In this document: positions 60,140-64,000 of the stretch, one piece after another
How the letters are laid out: each line of letters opens with the position of its first letter
Numbering within the stretch: the stretch's first letter is position 1
Source: Arthrobacter sp.
GTDB lineage: Bacteria > Actinomycetota > Actinomycetes > Actinomycetales > Micrococcaceae
Direction of reading: 5' to 3'
NCBI GenBank assembly: GCA_031277795.1
Contig: JAITLQ010000018.1
Span: 124,001 to 188,000, forward strand
Length of the DNA: 64,000 nucleotides
Made by a program: the position numbers and the translations under genes
Notes under the pieces: model-generated
Seen by the model: only the letters and a program-made list of their open reading frames with translations
The model's database searches: none
Told to the model about the DNA's origin: nothing

Positions 60140-60371
60140 TGATCGTTGTTGTGCGCGTGTGCTTTCGACACCACCCGCTTTGCGTGACGGCCCGGTTGCA
60201 GGGCCACTGGTCTGCGAGCGGAGCGAAAGCCTCAGCCGTTGAGCGGAAAAGTCCTCACCTGGACCGCTCCTCCTGTGCACAGCACTACCACGGCGCCAGC
60301 TGCCGGGCGGTTCTCACGCCTTGTCCGGTGCCAGACGTCTGACCAGTCAAGTAAACGAAGGCATACATACA

Positions 60372-60815
60372 GTGCGTACGTACACCCCGAAGGCCGACGA
60401 CGCCGATCGTCAGTGGCACGTCATCGACGCCACCGACGTCGTCCTCGGTCGCCTCGCCACCCAGACCGCAACCCTGCTGCGTGGCAAGCACAAGCCGACT
60501 TTCGCCCCCCACGTGGACATGGGCGACTTCGTCATCATCATCAACGCCGAGAAGGTTGCCCTCACCGGCGCCAAGCTCGAGAACAAGCGCGCGTACCGCC
60601 ACACCGGCTTCCCGGGTGGCCTGCGCTCCGTGAACTACGCCGAGCTGCTCGAGAAGAACCCCGTTCTTGCCGTGCAGAAGGCCGTTCGCGGCATGCTCCC
60701 GAAGAATTCGCTCGCCGCGAAGCAGCTGACCAAGCTCAAGGTGTTCCGCGGTGCTGAGCACCCGCACGCCGCTCAGCAGCCGAAGACCTACGAGATCTCG
60801 CAGGTCTCCCAGTAA
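60372..60815 (+). CDS. rplM: 50S ribosomal protein L13
   Basis: L13 is an early 50S assembly protein. The 147-residue product has [62 protein letters not shown] and [34 protein letters not shown]. The start is GTG at 60372 with GAAGGCATACATACA upstream, a somewhat long spacing. rpsI follows after 40 bp. Confidence 0.97.
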   Translation: MRTYTPKADDADRQWHVIDATDVVLGRLATQTATLLRGKHKPTFAPHVDMGDFVIIINAEKVALTGAKLENKRAYRHTGFPGGLRSVNYAELLEKNPVLAVQKAVRGMLPKNSLAAKQLTKLKVFRGAEHPHAAQQPKTYEISQVSQ

Positions 60816-60855
60816 TTCTGGGCCAGACGAGTAGAAACTTCTAAAGGAGAAATCA

Positions 60856-61350
60856 ATGGCTCAGAACGAAGAGCTTCTGGAGGCCGAGGCCCCCTCGACC
60901 TACACCACCGAGTCGTCCTCGTCGGTTGAGGGCGGTGCCCCCGCCGTGGAGCGCAACCTCACCGTCGGCGGCAACGCCACCGGCCGCCGCAAGGAGGCCA
61001 TCGCTCGCGTGCGCCTCGTGCCGGGCAAGGGTGAGTGGACCATCAACGGTCGCGCCCTGGCCGAGTACTTCCCGAACAAGCTGCACCAGCAGGAGGTCAA
61101 CGACCCCTTCAAGCTGCTTGAGCTCGAGGGCGCCTACGACGTCGTGGCCCGCATCAACGGCGGTGGCCCCTCCGGCCAGGCCGGCGCCCTGCGCCTCGGC
61201 ATCGCCCGCGCGCTGAACGAGATCGACCGCGAGAACAACCGCCCGGCCCTGAAGAAGGCCGGCTTCCTGACTCGCGACGCCCGCGTCATCGAGCGCAAGA
61301 AGGCCGGTCTCAAGAAGGCCCGCAAGGCCCCGCAGTACTCCAAGCGCTGA
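60856..61350 (+). CDS. rpsI: 30S ribosomal protein S9
   Basis: S9 touches P-site tRNA through its C-terminal tail. The 164-residue product has an acidic N-terminal extension of about 38 residues, then [51 protein letters not shown] and the basic terminus [18 protein letters not shown] with the invariant final Lys-Arg. In many actinobacteria glmM follows; here a terminator and the sialic-acid genes follow instead. Confidence 0.97.
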   Translation: MAQNEELLEAEAPSTYTTESSSSVEGGAPAVERNLTVGGNATGRRKEAIARVRLVPGKGEWTINGRALAEYFPNKLHQQEVNDPFKLLELEGAYDVVARINGGGPSGQAGALRLGIARALNEIDRENNRPALKKAGFLTRDARVIERKKAGLKKARKAPQYSKR

Positions 61351-61366
61351 TCCTCAGCTCTTGTTC

Positions 61367-61402
61367 GGAAGGCCCCGCACCTCTTTGGGTGCGGGGCCTT
61401 CC
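61367..61402 (+). terminator. Terminator of rplM-rpsI
   Basis: Perfect 15-bp arms (61367-61381 and 61388-61402) with loop TCTTTG, just after rpsI. Confidence 0.88.
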
Positions 61403-61441
61403 CGCGTCCCAGGGTGCTTGCGCAGCGCCTGGGGGAACGCG

Positions 61442-61507
61442 CAACACCCCGCTGCTTGCACAAAACCCCGGCGACTGCACGGGGTTGTGTGCATCACCGG
61501 GGTGTTG
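61442..61507. repeat. Nested inverted repeats downstream of the sialidase gene
   Basis: Outer arms CAACACCCC (61442-61450) and GGGGTGTTG (61499-61507) enclose an inner 14-bp pair, 61457-61470 with 61480-61493, with one mismatch. It can act as a terminator for the minus-strand sialidase gene. Confidence 0.6.
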
Positions 61508-61512
61508 GCTTC

Positions 61513-61558
61513 GCTCGGGGCTCGGGGCTCGGGGCTCGGGGCTCGGGCACCGCTCGGG
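61513..61558. repeat. Heptamer GCTCGGG tandem repeat, 5 copies plus one
   Basis: Five perfect units of GCTCGGG run from 61513 to 61547, with a sixth at 61552-61558 after CACC. They lie between rpsI and the 3' end of the sialidase gene. Confidence 0.9.
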
Positions 61559-61565
61559 GTGGAGC

Positions 61566-63338
61566 TCAGGCGGGAGCGACGTCCCACGCCAGGCCCAGCT
61601 CGCCGTCGCCCAGGGCGCGGGAGAGATGAAGCCACGGCACGGTGGCGCCGGGCCGGGCCAGGAGCGCCTCGCCGGCCGGGCGGCCGTCGGCCACCCACCG
61701 GGGTGAGAGCACGACGGCGTGCGGCCCGTCCCAGCGCGCCGTCGCCGAGACGGTGATGAGGTCCAGCGGCCCGGCCGTGGCGCTGGCCGGCGCCAGGTTC
61801 GCCGCGAGGTCCTCGCGCGAGGCGACGATCTGCGCGGCGGTGGCCCCCTTCTCCTTGCCCTCGCTGGCCGGCGCCGTGATGGCCTCGCCGCTCAGGAAGA
61901 GGTGCTCCCCGCGCAGCTCCCACTTCTCCGGCGGAGCGGGCGTGATGGAGCGCGGCACCACGCGGGTGTGAAGGGTTCCCGCCGCGGTGCCGGTGCCCGA
62001 GGTGCCGCCGGGCGGGGGTACGACCTCGGCGGTGCGCTCGGCGGCCCACGTGGTGGACGAGAGCGCCGAAGTGGCGGTGCCGGAGCCGGCGTCGCCGCCG
62101 GCCACGGGCCTCACCTCGGCGGAGCGCTCGGCGGCCCACGCGTCGGACGCGAGCGGGCCCAGGGCAGCGATCGCCGAAGCAGCCGAGCCGGCCACGGGCT
62201 GGGAACCGGCCGGGCGTCCGGCCGCTGCCTCCAGCTCGTCGCTTCCCACGCGCGCGAACACCATCTCCTCGTAGGCGCCGCGCTCCATGAACACCCCCAC
62301 GCCGCCGTCCGGCAGCGCCACGAGCGTCGAGTAGCCGGAGGCACCCGGGCACAGCCGCACGGCGCCGCCCCAGGTCACCTCGCCGCCGCGCCCGGCCCGG
62401 CCCACGGTCAGCGCGGTGTCGCAGCGCAGCTGCGGGTGGCGGTTGTGCGAGACCACCACGAGGCCCTCGGGCAGCGCCAGCACGCCGCCGTTGTCGGAGG
62501 GATCGGGCAGCTCGCGCACAGGCGCCGGCGCAGCAAAGCTCTCGCCGCCGTCCGCCGAGACAGCCCAGAGCCGATGGGGCGTGGCCCGCGAACAGGACAC
62601 CACGCTCCCGTCCGGCAGCTCGGCGAGCGAATGCTCGTTGCTGTGCACGCCGTCGGCGGTGGGGGAGAAGACCTCGCCCAGCCGCCACGTGGCGCCGTGG
62701 TCGTCGCTCATGGCCACGGCCGAGGCGATGACGCCGGGGGAGCCGTCCGCTGGATCCGTCATGACCACGAAGGGCTGCAGGAGCCGGCCGGCCCTGGGCC
62801 CGTTGCGCAGCACCAGCCCGGAGCCGGAGGCGGGAAAGAGCGAGCGGATGCCCGGGCGATTGAGCTGCGACGTCAGCCGCCGGTGTTCCCACGTGCCGCC
62901 CTCGTCGAGGGAGACGCTCAGCTCGCAGTGCTGCGTCCGCTCCAGCCCGGCCTCCGATTCGAAGAAGCCCCAGCGCGTGGTGCTCACGTGCCAGCAGAGG
63001 ATCGCCCCCGTGGCCGGGTCCTGCAGGAGCGAGGCGTCGCCGAAGCCCTCCAGGCCGGTGCCGGTGCGCAGCACCTCCCAGTCCTCCCACGTGGCCCCCT
63101 CGTCGGTGCTGCGTCGCACCACGAGGTCGATGGGGGAGGGCAGATCGTCCAACAACGGCCGGGCGTCGCACACGGCCACGAGCGTTCCGGCCTGCGTGCG
63201 CAGCAGCGCCGGGATCCTGAACTGGCGGTAGCCGAGCTCCCCGCGGCGGGCGAGGACGCGGGCCATCCGGCCGCCGGCCTCGGAGCGCCCGGGGCTCGCC
63301 GCGGCGGGGGAATCCGCGGGCGAAGACACCGCGCTCAT
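61566..63338 (-). CDS. Exo-alpha-sialidase (GH33)
   Basis: The enzyme releases terminal sialic acids. The 590-residue product has the FRIP motif (YRQFRIPALLRTQAG, about 36-50), four Asp-box-like turns (RSTDEGATW, SLDEGGTW, SDDHGATW, SADGGESF), the nucleophile-type tyrosine in GASGYSTLVALPDG and the nearby glutamate in MERGAYEEMVFAR. No signal peptide is visible, so it is probably cytoplasmic unless a nonclassical route exists. Between about 375 and 440 an insert contains two similar WAAER[ST]AEV units. The ATG at 63338 overlaps the nanE stop (ATGA); a longer upstream frame is spurious. Confidence 0.88.
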   Translation of the reverse strand: MSAVSSPADSPAAASPGRSEAGGRMARVLARRGELGYRQFRIPALLRTQAGTLVAVCDARPLLDDLPSPIDLVVRRSTDEGATWEDWEVLRTGTGLEGFGDASLLQDPATGAILCWHVSTTRWGFFESEAGLERTQHCELSVSLDEGGTWEHRRLTSQLNRPGIRSLFPASGSGLVLRNGPRAGRLLQPFVVMTDPADGSPGVIASAVAMSDDHGATWRLGEVFSPTADGVHSNEHSLAELPDGSVVSCSRATPHRLWAVSADGGESFAAPAPVRELPDPSDNGGVLALPEGLVVVSHNRHPQLRCDTALTVGRAGRGGEVTWGGAVRLCPGASGYSTLVALPDGGVGVFMERGAYEEMVFARVGSDELEAAAGRPAGSQPVAGSAASAIAALGPLASDAWAAERSAEVRPVAGGDAGSGTATSALSSTTWAAERTAEVVPPPGGTSGTGTAAGTLHTRVVPRSITPAPPEKWELRGEHLFLSGEAITAPASEGKEKGATAAQIVASREDLAANLAPASATAGPLDLITVSATARWDGPHAVVLSPRWVADGRPAGEALLARPGATVPWLHLSRALGDGELGLAWDVAPA

Positions 63339-64000
63339 CGGCGCAGCTCGGCGTTGAACCACGAGGTGATGGAGGACGGGTGCGTGATCGCTGTGCCGAC
63401 GACCACGGCGAAGGCCCCGGCCTCGCGCGCGGCGCGCGCCTGCGCGGGGGTGTGGATGCGGCCCTCGGCGATGAGCGGCTTGCCCGTGTCGGCGGCGGCG
63501 ATCGCGGCGAGGAGCTCCAGGTCGGGGCCCTGGGTCTTCTCGCGCTCGCCCGTGTACCCGGCCAGGGTGGTGCCGATGAGGTCGGCCCCAGCGTCGACCG
63601 CGGCGAGGGCATCGTCGAGCGAACCGCAATCGGCCATGACGAGCGCGCCGCTGCCGGAGTGCACCCCGGCGATGGTCTGGGCCAGGCTCAGGCCGTCCGG
63701 GCGCTCGCGGCGCGTGCCGTCCAGCGCCACGATGTGGGCGCCCGCCTGGGCCACGGCGAGGGCGTGGTGCAAGGTGGGGGTGATGAACACGCCGTCGTGC
63801 CCGTCCTTGAACAGGCCGATCACCGGCACCTCGACGGCGCTGCGCGTGAACTGCACGTCAGCGAGGCCCTGCACGCGCACGGCCACGGCGCCGCCGACCA
63901 CGGCGGCGGCGGCGACCTGCGCCATGGTGCGTGGATCGCGCATGGACTCGCCCGGGTAGGCCTGGGCCGAAACGATGAGGCCGCCCTCCAGGGCGGCGAG
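63335..64000 (-). CDS. nanE: N-acetylmannosamine-6-phosphate 2-epimerase, partial (N-terminus beyond window)
   Basis: NanE converts ManNAc-6-P to GlcNAc-6-P in sialic-acid catabolism. The visible 221 residues begin LAALEGGLIVSAQAYPGES and continue through VPVIGLFKDGHDGVFITPTL (catalytic Lys region), IVALDGTRRERPDG, MADCGSLDDALAAVDAGADLIGTTLAGYT and IAEGRIHTPAQARAAREAGAFAVVVGTAITHP. This is the TIM-barrel NanE pattern. The true start is outside the window. Its stop overlaps the sialidase ATG, so both are translated together. Confidence 0.94.
   Translation of the reverse strand, partial: LAALEGGLIVSAQAYPGESMRDPRTMAQVAAAAVVGGAVAVRVQGLADVQFTRSAVEVPVIGLFKDGHDGVFITPTLHHALAVAQAGAHIVALDGTRRERPDGLSLAQTIAGVHSGSGALVMADCGSLDDALAAVDAGADLIGTTLAGYTGEREKTQGPDLELLAAIAAADTGKPLIAEGRIHTPAQARAAREAGAFAVVVGTAITHPSSITSWFNAELRR

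Noticed and set aside
61513-61558. Possible CRISPR array
   Set aside because: The units are 7 bp with no spacers; this is a simple tandem repeat and no cas gene is nearby.
63339-63629. Longer sialidase start
   Set aside because: The 97 extra codons overlap nanE in another frame and are Arg/His-rich noise; the ATGA overlap at 63338 is the natural start.

Overview
The window is a chromosomal segment of a high-GC Gram-positive actinobacterium. The evidence is the mycothiol synthase mshD beside a GlnR-type orphan regulator, ppk coupled to a MutT1-like NUDIX/phosphatase fusion, many GTG starts, an RpoB that most likely starts at TTG, and actinobacterial gene order. The spc/alpha cluster lacks rpsN and rpsD at their usual places, an arrangement I recall from Micrococcaceae-like Micrococcales. 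I cannot name a genus from the sequence alone.

Layout. (1) 1-6013, minus strand: glnR-like regulator, mshD, ppk, mutT1-like gene, a small GNAT protein and thyA (cut by the window edge). (2) 6189-9045, plus strand: a polytopic membrane protein, a 39-residue membrane protein, a nitrobindin-like protein and the folate-binding ygfZ homologue, closed by a perfect 23-bp palindrome that also terminates the opposing pfkA. (3) 9262-12026, minus strand: pfkA, a PspC-domain protein and aspC. (4) 12273-48107, plus strand: the information-processing core, in order tRNA-Trp, secE-nusG, rplK-rplA, rplJ-rplL, (thiolase on the minus strand), rpoB-rpoC, rpsL-rpsG-fusA, tuf, the S10 operon (rpsJ to rpsQ), the spc operon (rplN to rplO), secY-adk, map, infA-rpmJ-rpsM-rpsK and rpoA-rplQ. 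Each transcription unit is separated by clear hairpin terminators and most are preceded by a TAGNNT-type -10 box. (5) truA, probably translated from a leaderless mRNA. (6) 49273-59957: an accessory surface locus inserted between truA and rplM. It encodes two very large, translationally coupled LuxR-type regulators, a secreted VWA-domain adhesin, two exported proteins with SipW-type signal peptides, a SipW-like signal peptidase and an LPXTG wall protein. (7) rplM-rpsI. (8) 61566-64000, minus strand: sialic-acid genes, an exo-sialidase translationally coupled to nanE (cut by the window edge).

How it fits together. Most of the window makes and runs the transcription and translation machinery (RNA polymerase, about thirty ribosomal proteins, EF-G, EF-Tu, IF-1, NusG), protein export and maturation (SecE, SecY, Map) and adenylate balance (Adk). 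The most distinctive part is the surface locus, whose components resemble in logic the Bacillus tapA-sipW-tasA matrix system but with actinobacterial parts: dedicated LuxR regulators, a VWA adhesin and a sortase substrate. With the neighbouring sialidase/nanE genes it suggests a host- or mucosa-associated lifestyle, which is inference. Other unusual items are a ribosomal protein L17 with an extra C-terminal domain, 18-bp tandem repeats in both rpsC and rpsE, a dispersed intergenic palindromic repeat, and a candidate small RNA between rplA and rplJ.
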